DNA of 64,000 bases from Bacteriovorax sp037444575 (GCA_037444575.1 JBBIME010000004.1:124001-188000); one strand, 5' to 3'; numbered from the stretch's first letter, positions 1 through 8,617 are shown. Notes: generated by a model not told the origin, from the letters alone. Made by a program: numbers and translations.

Positions 1-633
1 AAGAAATGTTAAACCAAGATCGCGTTGCAGATCCATAAGTAAGTTTACGACCTGAGCTTGAACAGAAACATCGAGTGCAGAAACGGGCTCATCGCAAACG
101 ATGAACTCTGGCTCAACTGCAAGTGCGCGAGCAATACAGATACGCTGTCTTTGTCCACCTGAGAATTCATGAGGGTATTTATTAAGTGCATCTGATGGAA
201 GTTGAACTTGGTTTAAAAGTTCAAGCAAACGCTTTCTTCGAGCGTTTTTATCTGTATGCAATCCATGAATTTCCATTGGCTCTGCGAGGATATCTCCAAC
301 AGTCATTCTAGGATTCAAAGATGCATATGGATCTTGAAAAATGATTTGCATTTTTCTTCTGACAGCTCTCATTTCAGCAGCAGAATAATTAATAATATTT
401 TGTCCGTTGAAAATAATTTCACCAGATGTTGGTTCGATCAGTCTTAGGATTGATCTTCCTAGTGTTGTCTTTCCACAACCAGATTCTCCAACAAGACCGA
501 GTGTTTCACCTTTTTTGATTTTAAAGCTCACATTATTTACAGCATTTACAGCTCCAATTTCACGGCCGAATAATCCACCTTTAATTGGAAATTTTTTGCA
601 GAGATCTTTTACTTCAATTAAATATTCGCTCAT
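1..633 (-). CDS. oppF: Oligopeptide ABC transporter ATPase OppF (partial)
   Basis: This is the second ATPase of an oligopeptide importer; it powers uptake of peptides delivered by OppA. The reading frame starts at the ATG at 633 and is still open at the left window edge, so the C-terminus is missing. By eye the translation shows a Walker A (GESGCGKTT), the Q-loop context IFQDPYASLNP, an ABC signature (FSGGQRQR) and a Walker B (FIVCDEPVSALDV), all typical of OppF/DppF. It is the last visible gene of the run oppA-B-C-D-F and starts 19 bases after the oppD stop. The family is certain; whether the substrate is oligopeptide, dipeptide or another small molecule cannot be told from this fragment. 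Confidence 0.9.
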   Translation of the reverse strand, partial: MSEYLIEVKDLCKKFPIKGGLFGREIGAVNAVNNVSFKIKKGETLGLVGESGCGKTTLGRSILRLIEPTSGEIIFNGQNIINYSAAEMRAVRRKMQIIFQDPYASLNPRMTVGDILAEPMEIHGLHTDKNARRKRLLELLNQVQLPSDALNKYPHEFSGGQRQRICIARALAVEPEFIVCDEPVSALDVSVQAQVVNLLMDLQRDLGLTFL

Positions 634-652
634 ATTTTTTCAATCCTTAAAA

Positions 653-1651
653 TTATTTGAGTGGATTAAAGCACGCCACAAGGTGACTCTCATCTGTTGC
701 AGGCTTTAGAACAGGATCGCCATTAACTCCTCGGCAAGCATCAGTTACTTTGGAGCATCTTTCTTGGAAGTTGCATCCACTCGGAAGATTAAATAGCGAA
801 GGAACCATCCCTTCAATTGTTTGAAGTCTTTCTTTTTTATGACCACTTGTTGAATCAAATGATGGAATGGAATCCATCAAGCCTCTTGTATATGGGTGTG
901 ATGGATGATTAAAAAGAGTTTTAACATCTGCACTTTCAACAATCTGTCCGCAATACATAACCGCAACATCATCACAAGTTTCAGCAACTACTCCAAGATC
1001 GTGAGTAATGAGGATAATCCCCATGCCCAATTCTTTTTGTAGTTTTTTCATAAGCTCTAAAATCTGAGCTTGAATTGTTACATCCAGAGCAGTTGTAGGT
1101 TCATCGGCAATCAAGATATCTGGTTCACATGAAAGAGCGATCGCGATCATTACACGCTGTCTCATCCCTCCAGAAAGTTGGTGAGGATACTCCTCAACTC
1201 TTTTCTCAGGACTTGGAATACCAACTAAGCGAAGCATGTTGATCGCTTTTTCTTTTCTTTGAGTTGCATCTAAATGCGGTTGGTGTAGTTCAATAACTTC
1301 TTCAATTTGATTTCCGATAGTGAAAACCGGATTGAGTGAAGTCATCGGCTCTTGAAAAATCATGGCGATTTTATTTCCTCTGATTTTTCTCATTTCACTT
1401 GGATCAATATTAACTAAACTTTTCCCGTTAAAACGAATATCTCCACCGGCAACACGTCCTGGAGGATTAGGAATTAATCCCATAATCGCTAGAGCTGTAA
1501 CTGACTTACCAGACCCAGACTCACCGACGATTCCAATAGTCTTACCTTTGTAAACATCAAAGTTTACGCCGTTAACAGCTTTTACTGTTCCGCGATCAGT
1601 TTGAAATTCAACAACGAGATCTTTTACTTCTAAAATTTTCTCTGATTTCAT
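653..1651 (-). CDS. oppD: Oligopeptide ABC transporter ATPase OppD
   Basis: Cytoplasmic ATPase of the Opp importer, 332 residues, the usual OppD length. Visible motifs: Walker A GESGSGKS near residue 43, Q-loop IFQEPMTSLNP near 99, signature LSGGMRQR near 160, Walker B ILIADEPTTALD, and the H-loop (ITHDLGVVAE). The C-terminal oligopeptide-transporter extension is present, including its CNFQERC cysteine pair. Its start is four bases after the oppC stop, with AAAGGG as the likely ribosome-binding site, so translation is probably coupled. It should pair with OppF as a heterodimer on the OppB/OppC channel. Confidence 0.94.
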   Translation of the reverse strand: MKSEKILEVKDLVVEFQTDRGTVKAVNGVNFDVYKGKTIGIVGESGSGKSVTALAIMGLIPNPPGRVAGGDIRFNGKSLVNIDPSEMRKIRGNKIAMIFQEPMTSLNPVFTIGNQIEEVIELHQPHLDATQRKEKAINMLRLVGIPSPEKRVEEYPHQLSGGMRQRVMIAIALSCEPDILIADEPTTALDVTIQAQILELMKKLQKELGMGIILITHDLGVVAETCDDVAVMYCGQIVESADVKTLFNHPSHPYTRGLMDSIPSFDSTSGHKKERLQTIEGMVPSLFNLPSGCNFQERCSKVTDACRGVNGDPVLKPATDESHLVACFNPLK

Positions 1652-1655
1652 TAAT

Positions 1656-2525
1656 TTATTTTCCCTTTAATTTTGGATCGAGAGCATCACGAAGAGCGTC
1701 CCCCAAAATATTAAATGCTAGTATGATAATAAACATCGCTAAAGTTGCAGCACCTAATTGCCACCAAACTCCGCGACCGAGTTCTAATTTTGCATCATCA
1801 ATCATCCCCCCCCAACTAGGGCGACCAACTACACTTAGTCCCAAGAAAGAGAGAATAACTTCTGCCTTAATTGCAGAATCAAAAGTTTGGGTGAAGTTGA
1901 TGATGAGTAAGTGAGAAACATTTGGCAAAATATGCTTAACTAATTTACGAACGTGACCTGCCCCAATAGCATTCGCTGCTTGAACATATTCGCGATCTTT
2001 ATGCTTCATTACTTCAGCACGAATAATGCGACATAATCCAACCCAACTCGTTAGCCCCAACGCTAAGAAAACAGTAGTTGTTCCTTTTCCTAAAATAAAA
2101 GCAATCGCCACTAAAAGCATAATCCCCGGAATTGATGAAACCGTTGTGTAAAACCAAACAATGATTTCATCTACTAGGCCTCCGAAATATCCGGCGATCA
2201 TTCCTAGCGTCGCCCCGATAAACATGCTGATCATGGAAACAACTACTCCAAGCATGACTGCTGTTTCTGTTGCCTTGATAACTTTTAGAAAAACACTTCT
2301 TCCAAAAATATCAGCTCCAAACCAGACAACACTGCTTGGTTCAGCATAAGAAGCCGCAACTTCTTTTCCCCAATCAGAAGCCAAAACTCCAATTGAAACT
2401 AAGAAAGCCAGAAGGAAATAGATCGCCACGACAACGAGAGCTGCCAGTGAAATTTTTTCTGACAAAACTCGTAAGATAGCACTTTTAAATAATGAAGGTG
2501 ATTTTGTATTTGCTTGCATATTCAT
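1656..2525 (-). CDS. oppC: Oligopeptide ABC transporter permease OppC
   Basis: Inner-membrane permease of the Opp importer, 289 residues. It has an N-terminal membrane anchor (about residues 27-50), a periplasmic segment, and five further helices. The EAA loop that contacts the ATPase is seen as VQAANAIGAGHVRKLVKHIL around residues 182-201. The periplasmic stretch with SSVVWFGADIFGRSVF resembles the OppC/DppC HxLGTDxxGRD region, but His and Asp are replaced, which is common in distant homologues. It follows oppB by three bases and precedes oppD by four. Confidence 0.92.
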   Translation of the reverse strand: MNMQANTKSPSLFKSAILRVLSEKISLAALVVVAIYFLLAFLVSIGVLASDWGKEVAASYAEPSSVVWFGADIFGRSVFLKVIKATETAVMLGVVVSMISMFIGATLGMIAGYFGGLVDEIIVWFYTTVSSIPGIMLLVAIAFILGKGTTTVFLALGLTSWVGLCRIIRAEVMKHKDREYVQAANAIGAGHVRKLVKHILPNVSHLLIINFTQTFDSAIKAEVILSFLGLSVVGRPSWGGMIDDAKLELGRGVWWQLGAATLAMFIIILAFNILGDALRDALDPKLKGK

Positions 2526-2528
2526 TCT

Positions 2529-3470
2529 CTACTTCAATCTCATTCTTGGATCGACCATTGTATAGGCCACATCAGTAATAATTTGAAAGACCATAAAGCC
2601 AATTGCACTTATGATTGTCATGGCCTTAATCACTGGAAAATCACTATTATTGATGGCGTTAATGATCATAGCACCAAGGCCTGGAATACTAAAAAAAGAC
2701 TCCGCAAACAGAAGACCCAAGATCAAAAACGGTATCTGAATAATAATATTGGTCAAAATGGGGATCATTGAATTTTTAAGAACATGCTTAAACATGATCA
2801 CAACTTCATTTAATCCTTTTGAGCGAGCTGTACGAATGTAATCTTGATAAACTTCATCTAGGATAACTGTTCGGTAAAAACGAGTGTCTCCACCAAAAGA
2901 AATAAACGTATAAAGAATAACCGGAAGAATTACGTAAGGAACAAACTCTGGAAAGCCACGCTCATAGCCTGAAATTTCAAACCAACCAAGCTTATAACCA
3001 AAAAACCATTGACCAAATAAAACAACAGCTAAGCTTGGAATACTCATTCCTGCGATTGAGAAAACGAGCATGAACTTATCAATGAATTTTCCTCTATAGA
3101 AGGCAACTAACAAGGCTAAAGATATTGCAACAATATTAGAAATAACAAACAAAGGAGCTGTAATCGAAAGCGATGGTCCTGCTCCATTTTTAATCATTTC
3201 TAAAATGTTTTGTTTTGTTGCCCAAGAATATCCAAAATCAAAAGTAAAAGCAGATTTCACGATATCTATATATTGAGCAACGAAAGATCTATCTAAACCT
3301 AGCTCATGATGAAGCTGATCAATCTGAATTTGGGTTGCATGCTTTCCTAATAAAATAAAAGCAGGGTCTGGAGCAACCAGATTAAACAGAACGAAAATAA
3401 TTAAGCAAACTCCCAACAATACCGGGATCATATAAAGGAGTCTGCGCAAAACGTAAGAGTAAATATTCAT
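2529..3470 (-). CDS. oppB: Oligopeptide ABC transporter permease OppB
   Basis: Inner-membrane permease of the Opp importer, 313 residues, partner of OppC. The N-terminus (YVLRRLLYMIPVLLGVCL) is the classic OppB/DppB first helix. The EAA loop appears around residues 206-225 (DYIRTARSKGLNEVVIMFKH), and the C-terminus ends with the family's DVAYTMVDPRMRL. Six membrane segments are evident. It lies 14 bases after the oppA stop. Family identity is very secure. Confidence 0.94.
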   Translation of the reverse strand: MNIYSYVLRRLLYMIPVLLGVCLIIFVLFNLVAPDPAFILLGKHATQIQIDQLHHELGLDRSFVAQYIDIVKSAFTFDFGYSWATKQNILEMIKNGAGPSLSITAPLFVISNIVAISLALLVAFYRGKFIDKFMLVFSIAGMSIPSLAVVLFGQWFFGYKLGWFEISGYERGFPEFVPYVILPVILYTFISFGGDTRFYRTVILDEVYQDYIRTARSKGLNEVVIMFKHVLKNSMIPILTNIIIQIPFLILGLLFAESFFSIPGLGAMIINAINNSDFPVIKAMTIISAIGFMVFQIITDVAYTMVDPRMRLK

Positions 3471-3484
3471 CTAAAAATCACCAA

Positions 3485-5239
3485 TTAAAATTTCTTTAAC
3501 AATTCTGCTTTTTTAGCATTATCAACGTTTAAGTATTGAACATAGTCATGAGAAAAATCTGAATTGTGGTAATTTTTTAGCCAGCCTTGCTCAAGTGTAT
3601 AAGCTTGGCGATGGAGACCAAATAGGGCCACAACTTCTTCTGCTAAAAACTTATTTAACTTTTCATATTTAGCTGTACGAGCTGGAGAATCTTGCATCGA
3701 AACCGCATCTTCAAATTGCTTATTGAATTCTGGATTATCGTAGTTAGATCCGTTAGCACCTGGAGATTTATTCGGCCCGTAGAAAAGTTGTAAAAAGTTT
3801 TCAGCATCTGGATAATCTGCCATCCAAGCTAGACCATAAATTTCTACTGCCTTCTTCTTTACTTTCGCTTGGAATTCCGGCCATGGGCTAGTTACGATTT
3901 TAATCTTAACTCCAATTTGCTCCATTTGCTTCTGGAAGAACTCTCCACCTTGTCTTGAAGTTGTTGAGTCTGGAATATCGTATTTTAATTCAGGTAGACC
4001 TTTTCCATTTGGATATCCAGCTTCGGCTAAAAGTTTTTTAGCAAGCTCTAGATTTGGACCTTTAAATGGATTGATGTATTTAGGATCGTTACCAGCAACT
4101 CCAGGAGGGATGATCGATTGCGCTGGAAAAGCTGTATTATTATAAAAAAGTTGATTATCTTTTGGATTATCAAAAGCTGCATACATTGCTTGTCTTAGTT
4201 TTTTGTTATGGAAAAGTTTATTTTCCATATTAAAAGCTGTGTAAGTTACATCAAGCCCTGGAGTAATTTCTAAAACAATTCCTTTATTAAGTAGTTCCTC
4301 AGAAAGTTTATTGTTTTTAATTGCTGTTGCGAAATTATCTTTTGGAACACTGGTAATATCAACTTCGCCTTTATTGAACTTCAACCATCTTGGTTGATCT
4401 TCTTTAATGATATGAACAACTATCTTTTCAACTAATGGAAGTTTTTTTCCAGCATCAGCAAGCAAACGTTGAAGTTCTGGAGAAGCATCTTTTGGATAAA
4501 ACTTCTCTCTAAAAGTTGGGTTCTTTGTGTAAGTAATTTGCTTACCTTGATCAAACAAAGGAAGGATATATGGTCCAGTTCCTACTGGGTGATTAATAAA
4601 TTCTTTACCGTATTTTGCAACAACTTCTTTAGCAACTACATAAGTGAATGGCATTGCAAGTGAGTAGATGAATTGAGGATTTATTTTTGCAAGTCTGAAT
4701 TGCAATGTGTATTTATCGAGCGCTTTTACCCCTTCAACTTCTTCATCGTAATTGGTTGTTGGAAGTTTTGCGTTTTTATCTCTCCACTCATTAAGTCCTT
4801 TAATTTTTCCATCGAGAACCCACCATCCAGTTGATACTGTTTTTGCATCAGCAAGACGCTTGATTGAATAGACAAAATCTGCAGCTTCAACTTCACGTCC
4901 TTTCCCTCCAGGAAAAGCAGCGTCATCTTGAAATTTAACTCCTTTTAAAATTTTAAAAGTATAAGTTAAACCATCTTTTGAAATTTCTGGCATTGACTCC
5001 GCGAGGTTTGGTTCAAGCTCATATGGAACTTTCAACCAATGATAGTGCAATAATCCTTCATAAATTTTTGAAATTTCTCTTCCTGAATAAAGATCATCAG
5101 CTTGAATAGGATCGAATCCTTTGATTTCTGCTGGACTGACTAAATTCAAAACTCGCTCGTTAGCATCATGTTTTTTAGCACAGCCAACAACAAGCAACAG
5201 TGAACCAATTACCATGAATAAGATGTTTCGCATTTTCAT
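3485..5239 (-). CDS. oppA: Oligopeptide-binding lipoprotein OppA
   Basis: Solute-binding component of the Opp importer (SBP family 5), 584 residues. The signal ends in a lipobox (LLVVGC, Cys20), so it is probably a lipoprotein held on the membrane rather than free in the periplasm. Family features include IYEGLLHYH near residue 59, the ADFVYSIKRL segment, HPVGTGPY near 219 and a C-terminal lobe with WMADYPDAENFLQLFYGP. The start is an ATG preceded by AAAAGGA. It is the first gene of the operon, behind the candidate promoter at 5279-5308. For a predatory or proteolytic lifestyle, peptide uptake fits the many secreted peptidases in this window (inference). Confidence 0.92.
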   Translation of the reverse strand: MKMRNILFMVIGSLLLVVGCAKKHDANERVLNLVSPAEIKGFDPIQADDLYSGREISKIYEGLLHYHWLKVPYELEPNLAESMPEISKDGLTYTFKILKGVKFQDDAAFPGGKGREVEAADFVYSIKRLADAKTVSTGWWVLDGKIKGLNEWRDKNAKLPTTNYDEEVEGVKALDKYTLQFRLAKINPQFIYSLAMPFTYVVAKEVVAKYGKEFINHPVGTGPYILPLFDQGKQITYTKNPTFREKFYPKDASPELQRLLADAGKKLPLVEKIVVHIIKEDQPRWLKFNKGEVDITSVPKDNFATAIKNNKLSEELLNKGIVLEITPGLDVTYTAFNMENKLFHNKKLRQAMYAAFDNPKDNQLFYNNTAFPAQSIIPPGVAGNDPKYINPFKGPNLELAKKLLAEAGYPNGKGLPELKYDIPDSTTSRQGGEFFQKQMEQIGVKIKIVTSPWPEFQAKVKKKAVEIYGLAWMADYPDAENFLQLFYGPNKSPGANGSNYDNPEFNKQFEDAVSMQDSPARTAKYEKLNKFLAEEVVALFGLHRQAYTLEQGWLKNYHNSDFSHDYVQYLNVDNAKKAELLKKF

Positions 5240-5278
5240 TAAAAAATCCTTTTTGTGCTTAATAGAATTGAACTTTCA

Positions 5279-5308
5279 TATATAGCTAGGATGTTGGGAG
5301 TTTGTCAT
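5279..5308 (-). promoter_or_regulatory. Candidate sigma70-type promoter of the opp operon
   Basis: On the minus strand, ATGACA (5308-5303) and TATATA (5284-5279) are separated by 18 bases and lie about 40-70 bases upstream of the oppA start at 5239. Spacing and sequence fit a housekeeping promoter. It is assigned by pattern only. Confidence 0.45.
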
Positions 5309-5343
5309 TTTTTTCAGGGAACTTTTTTACAACGCGCCGTGCA

Positions 5344-6003
5344 TTAACGGTCGCAGCTTTGAGGGACTAGAAATAGCGTCATGACAGGGTCAGTGCTGGG
5401 TTCAGTTTTTAAAAAAATCTTAAAAACGGTTCGTTCGAAATAAGTTTGGTTTTCGGAAAAATTGTCGACGACAAATTTATAATGAGGCGTTTCTCGAAAG
5501 AGCACAAAATGATCGTTGTCTGAATTTGAAGCGAAATGGCCTGGGTAGGCCATAAGTGCTCTATACCTTACGAAATCAGAGGCAAAAACAAAAAATTCTT
5601 TAATCGCTTTCACGATCTGGTCACTGTCAGGGCGATCCCCAACTTTATCGCGCAACACTGCAACCAATTCTGTTTTGCCAATTTGTTTAGAAACTTCTTT
5701 GGGATTTAAACTCAAGCTAACTAGTGATTCTCCTATAATGGGGAAATCCAAGGCCAAATCAAACAGATTTTTTTGGCGATTAATTTGAGATTCGTAACTA
5801 AAGGTGTATTTAGAGCCAACTAATTCAATTCGTCCTTTTCCCGAACCTTCTAAGCAAATTTTTTTAAATTGTTTACTTAAATATTCTAAGGACTGAGTAT
5901 CACTAATGCGAGTTGTTGCACAAGAGCTTAGAAGGAATAGACCAATTATTTGGATTCCGAAGCTGGCAAACGAACATTTTCTACATCGTTTAAGATTTTT
6001 AAT
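5344..6003 (-). CDS. LolB-like outer-membrane lipoprotein, probable ATT start
   Basis: Probable lipoprotein, 219 residues from the proposed start, close to the usual LolB length. The frame has a TGA at 6018-6016 and no ATG, GTG or TTG until a TTG at 5757, which lies well inside the protein. Reading from an ATT at 6003 gives a good lipoprotein signal: basic start (KNLKRCRK), hydrophobic stretch, lipobox LLSSC (Cys28). GAGG sits four bases before this ATT. The mature part has GKGRIELVGSKYTFSYES, which resembles the first beta strands of LolB. The gene overlaps the end of a TPR protein gene by 58 bases; TPR-gene-then-lolB is a known proteobacterial order. The LolB assignment is inferred from fold-like pattern and context. 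The alternative is a lipoprotein of unknown role, or a sequence error hiding an ordinary start. Confidence 0.55.
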   Translation of the reverse strand: MKNLKRCRKCSFASFGIQIIGLFLLSSCATTRISDTQSLEYLSKQFKKICLEGSGKGRIELVGSKYTFSYESQINRQKNLFDLALDFPIIGESLVSLSLNPKEVSKQIGKTELVAVLRDKVGDRPDSDQIVKAIKEFFVFASDFVRYRALMAYPGHFASNSDNDHFVLFRETPHYKFVVDNFSENQTYFERTVFKIFLKTEPSTDPVMTLFLVPQSCDR

Positions 6004-7799
6004 ACGTCCTCTTTTTCAGCTTCAACTTTAGCCTGCTTTAGAGCTACTGTTAAAAGCTCTTTTGCTTTATCCAAATTATTGAGGCGCTGATAAATCATTC
6101 CTAGGTGCTTAGTGATAATAACATCGCTTTTTACTAACTCAAAAGCTTTCTTTGACTCCGTCAGGGCTTCCTTGAATTTTCCCGTTTGGTAGTAAAACCA
6201 AGCAAGAGAGTCGCGAATATAACCATCATCAGGACGAAGCTTTACTGCTTTTGAAATATATTCAAATGCCACATCTAACCTCTCATTTCGCTCGAGGTAA
6301 GAATATCCTAAAAAGTTTAGAGCATGAGCATTATTTGGATCTTTATCAACAATGGCCTGAACAAGTTTTCTAGCATCTAAATATTGTCCATCTTTTTCTA
6401 GAAGAGAGGCTAAATAATAGCTATGCGACTCCGTAAAACTTTTATGCGTTTTAACGTTGGCCATTGCTTGAATGGCGTTCTTATACTGATAAGTGTCTTC
6501 AAAGAAACTTGCTTTAAGCATTGTGAATTCCACAACACTCTCTTCATGATTTTTAATTCTCTCGTCCGTAAAGCTCATAAATTTTTCAAGAGCAACACTT
6601 TCTTTTTTACTTTGAACAAATTCTTCACGAGCTAAGGCACCAAGCATCTGCCCCATTTGAATACCTGCATCGCCATAAAGAGCTGAGCTGGATGGGATGC
6701 GTTTGAAATAATCAATCGCTTCTGGATAATGGTTCGTCTGTTGGTTTAAGGCCCCCAGATAATAGATGACCTTATCTGATTCAGGAACAACAGTTAAAAC
6801 CTCTTTAAAAAGATTAGTTGCTTCATCATATCTGCCTGCATCTGAATACAAAAGTCCAAGGCGAACTTTTAAATTGAGATCAGTGCTGTCAATTGAGCTT
6901 AAAGTTTCAGCGTAAGGAATAACTTCTGCATTTGCTTCCATCGAAAAAAGCACAGTCACTAAACGAGAAAGCACAGGAACATTTGTACTATTGCCATCAG
7001 CTGCTAAAAAATTCTTATATACTTTTACTGCTGATTTATGGTCCTCTTTTTCTTCAAAAAAAGTTCCAAGCGCCAATGCAGCTTGAGCATAAGAATGATC
7101 CATTTTTAGTGATTTCTCAAAAAATTTCTTTGCCTCAGGTTTGTGTCCTCTTTCATACTCAATTTTCCCTCTGTAAAATGAGTAAACAGGATCATCTTTA
7201 CTTTTCTTCTCACATTTTGAAAGAAGAGCATGTGCCTCATTATATTTCTTTTCCCCGGCGTAAGATTTTGCCAGGAACAAACAAGCTTCTTCTGCGTCTG
7301 GACTGGTGTTGATAATTTTTTGATAAGTCTCTCTGGCGAGCACTGGTTTTTCAAGAGCTGCATAAACTCCAGCGAGAATTAATCCAATTGAATCATCTTT
7401 ATATTGAGATTCTGCAAAAACTGTCTCCAGAATATTTTGTGCGTCTTTTAACTCTCCTATGCGGATAAGTTCTATCGAAAGTTTTCTTTTTAAATAAGTA
7501 TCCTTAGGTTGAAGTTCAACCACGTATTTAAAAATTTGTGTCGCTGTTTGATAATCTCCATGAATAGAAGCATCATTTGCTTTAATAAATAAATCTGTTG
7601 CAAGAAACTCAGAAGCTTTTCCTCCAATAGATTTTGCTTTCTCCACCATTTCTTTTAGGTCATCACTTTTAATCCCTAATTCAACAGCGGGATCAGCGAC
7701 TTTTTTAACCACCACCGGAGAATGCTCTGCCGTTGGAAACTGTGAACAGGCCACTAAAGACAAAGTTGTTGCGAGCAATGAGTATTTAAAAAAGCGCAT
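5946..7799 (-). CDS. Tetratricopeptide-repeat lipoprotein
   Basis: Exported TPR protein of 617 residues. The chosen start at 7799 (MRFFKYSLLATTLSLVACSQ) has GAGGG just upstream and gives a standard lipobox (LVAC, Cys18); the ATG 18 bases further upstream has a worse ribosome-binding site. From about residue 70 to the end the protein is a string of helical TPR units, for example PVYSFYRGKIEYERGHKPEA and the clear repeats near the C-terminus (YIRDSLAWFYYQTGKFKEAL, VIITKHLGMIYQRLNNLDKA). It resembles the long TPR proteins that precede lolB in many proteobacteria and is likely a periplasm-facing scaffold. Its 3' end overlaps the LolB-like gene, suggesting coupled translation. Confidence 0.8.
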   Translation of the reverse strand: MRFFKYSLLATTLSLVACSQFPTAEHSPVVVKKVADPAVELGIKSDDLKEMVEKAKSIGGKASEFLATDLFIKANDASIHGDYQTATQIFKYVVELQPKDTYLKRKLSIELIRIGELKDAQNILETVFAESQYKDDSIGLILAGVYAALEKPVLARETYQKIINTSPDAEEACLFLAKSYAGEKKYNEAHALLSKCEKKSKDDPVYSFYRGKIEYERGHKPEAKKFFEKSLKMDHSYAQAALALGTFFEEKEDHKSAVKVYKNFLAADGNSTNVPVLSRLVTVLFSMEANAEVIPYAETLSSIDSTDLNLKVRLGLLYSDAGRYDEATNLFKEVLTVVPESDKVIYYLGALNQQTNHYPEAIDYFKRIPSSSALYGDAGIQMGQMLGALAREEFVQSKKESVALEKFMSFTDERIKNHEESVVEFTMLKASFFEDTYQYKNAIQAMANVKTHKSFTESHSYYLASLLEKDGQYLDARKLVQAIVDKDPNNAHALNFLGYSYLERNERLDVAFEYISKAVKLRPDDGYIRDSLAWFYYQTGKFKEALTESKKAFELVKSDVIITKHLGMIYQRLNNLDKAKELLTVALKQAKVEAEKEDVLKILNDVENVRLPASESK

Positions 7800-7985
7800 T
7801 TGCCAGTCCCTCGGCATTTAAGAGAATGATCTCCCTCATTCATTTTTCGAACTTCTGAAAGGGAATCTTTAACAAAAGTAGATGATGGGGAAAAAAGAAC
7901 CCATTTCGCACCGTTTCTAATACTTGATTTAATTACATTTTTTAAAAATTGTGAGAAACACACCAAAAATTGTTTTGAAATTTGT
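7800..7985. other. Intergenic region upstream of the TPR gene
   Basis: No protein or RNA gene was recognised here. It must carry the promoter of the minus-strand TPR lipoprotein gene, but no convincing -35/-10 pair stood out. Together with 7986-8249 it forms a gap of about 450 bases between the two divergent transcription units. Confidence 0.4.
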
Positions 7986-8015
7986 TTGACAGCATCAATT
8001 TAAAATTGTTATTTC
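7986..8015 (+). promoter_or_regulatory. Candidate promoter for the structured leader and PhaR_N gene
   Basis: TTGACA (perfect -35) at 7986-7991 is followed after 17-18 bases by TTATTT/TATTTC at 8009-8015. The predicted transcript would begin near 8020, directly at the 5' arm of the long-range helix described in the next entry. Confidence 0.5.
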
Positions 8016-8019
8016 ATGG

Positions 8020-8235
8020 CGTGACCTGCCTGAGTGCCGCGAAAAAATAAAGATACAGCCCCTAAGTAGCTGACTTTATTAATGGTAATTCCGATCTAAA
8101 AAGAGTGACGAGACCCAATAGACGCGAATGAAAAAAATACTCAACTTAAGGCAGGCATTAAAAACTGTGATAAAAAACTTACCGGCAATCGCCGCTAAAG
8201 CAATCTTCAGAGAGATCTAAGTAGACTCTCTTTAA
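8020..8235 (+). ncRNA. Candidate structured RNA or structured 5' leader
   Basis: Seen in sequence: a composite hairpin at 8046-8080 (AATAAAG paired with CTTTATT, then CAGC with GCTG around a nine-base loop); a long-range helix CCTGCCT (8025-8031) with AGGCAGG (8149-8155); a tight tetraloop hairpin CGGC-AATC-GCCG (8183-8194); and AGAGAG (8209-8214) with CTCTCT (8226-8231). The stretch starts just after a TTGACA-type promoter and ends shortly before the PhaR_N gene. I do not recognise it as 6S, tmRNA, RNase P or a common riboswitch. It could be a free small RNA, a regulatory leader, or simply a leader containing the small ORF at 8128. Confidence 0.35.
8128..8220 (+). CDS. Small ORF, 30-residue basic amphipathic peptide
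   Basis: An ATG-to-TAA frame of 30 codons beginning MKKILNLRQALKTVIKNL and ending AIFREI, 29 bases before the PhaR_N gene. The peptide is basic (five Lys, two Arg, one Glu) and spaced like an amphipathic helix. No good Shine-Dalgarno sequence precedes it, and it lies inside the structured leader, so it may be a leader peptide, a small membrane-active protein, or chance. Confidence 0.3.
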   Translation: MKKILNLRQALKTVIKNLPAIAAKAIFREI

Positions 8236-8249
8236 AATAGGGGAATCAA

Positions 8250-8612
8250 ATGAGCGAAGTAAGAACTATTAAGCGCTACCAAAACAGAAAACTTTATGAC
8301 ACTCACCAAAGCTGTTATGTGACACTTGAAGAAATCGCGCAAATTATTCGCGAAGGTAACGAAATCCAAGTTATCGACAACAAAACTAAAAATGACATAA
8401 CTTACATCACTCAAATCCAACTTCTTTTTGATCAAGAGAAAAAATCTACTAGAGCTGGAGATGTTGAACTTCTTAAACGTGTTATCCGTTCTGAAGAAGG
8501 TACTTTTACTGGGTACATCAAAGGCCTAGAAAAGAAAATTGGTGGAGAAGTTGCTGCTCCATTCATGGCAAACGAAAACTCTGCTATTGAAACTACAACT
8601 ACTTTAAACTAA
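8250..8612 (+). CDS. PhaR_N-type polyhydroxyalkanoate regulator domain protein
   Basis: Protein of 120 residues, almost all of it the PhaR N-terminal DNA-binding domain. The diagnostic motif IKRYQNRKLYDT is at residues 7-18, followed by CYVTLEEIAQIIREG and the I-T-Q-I-QLLFDQE stretch. In PHA-producing bacteria this domain represses phasin and PHA genes and senses polymer granules. The usual C-terminal accumulation-regulator repeat is missing; instead there is a short variable tail. No phaC, phaP or phaZ is present nearby, so its targets are unknown. The ribosome-binding site is AGGGG, seven bases before the ATG. Confidence 0.85.
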   Translation: MSEVRTIKRYQNRKLYDTHQSCYVTLEEIAQIIREGNEIQVIDNKTKNDITYITQIQLLFDQEKKSTRAGDVELLKRVIRSEEGTFTGYIKGLEKKIGGEVAAPFMANENSAIETTTTLN

Positions 8613-8617
8613 AATTC

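Noticed and set aside
8020..8235. Identification of the leader as 6S RNA or tmRNA
   Set aside because: A weak likeness of TTAAAAACTG to part of E. coli 6S RNA was noticed, but the overall helix order and ends do not fit; no tRNA-like domain or CCA end for tmRNA.
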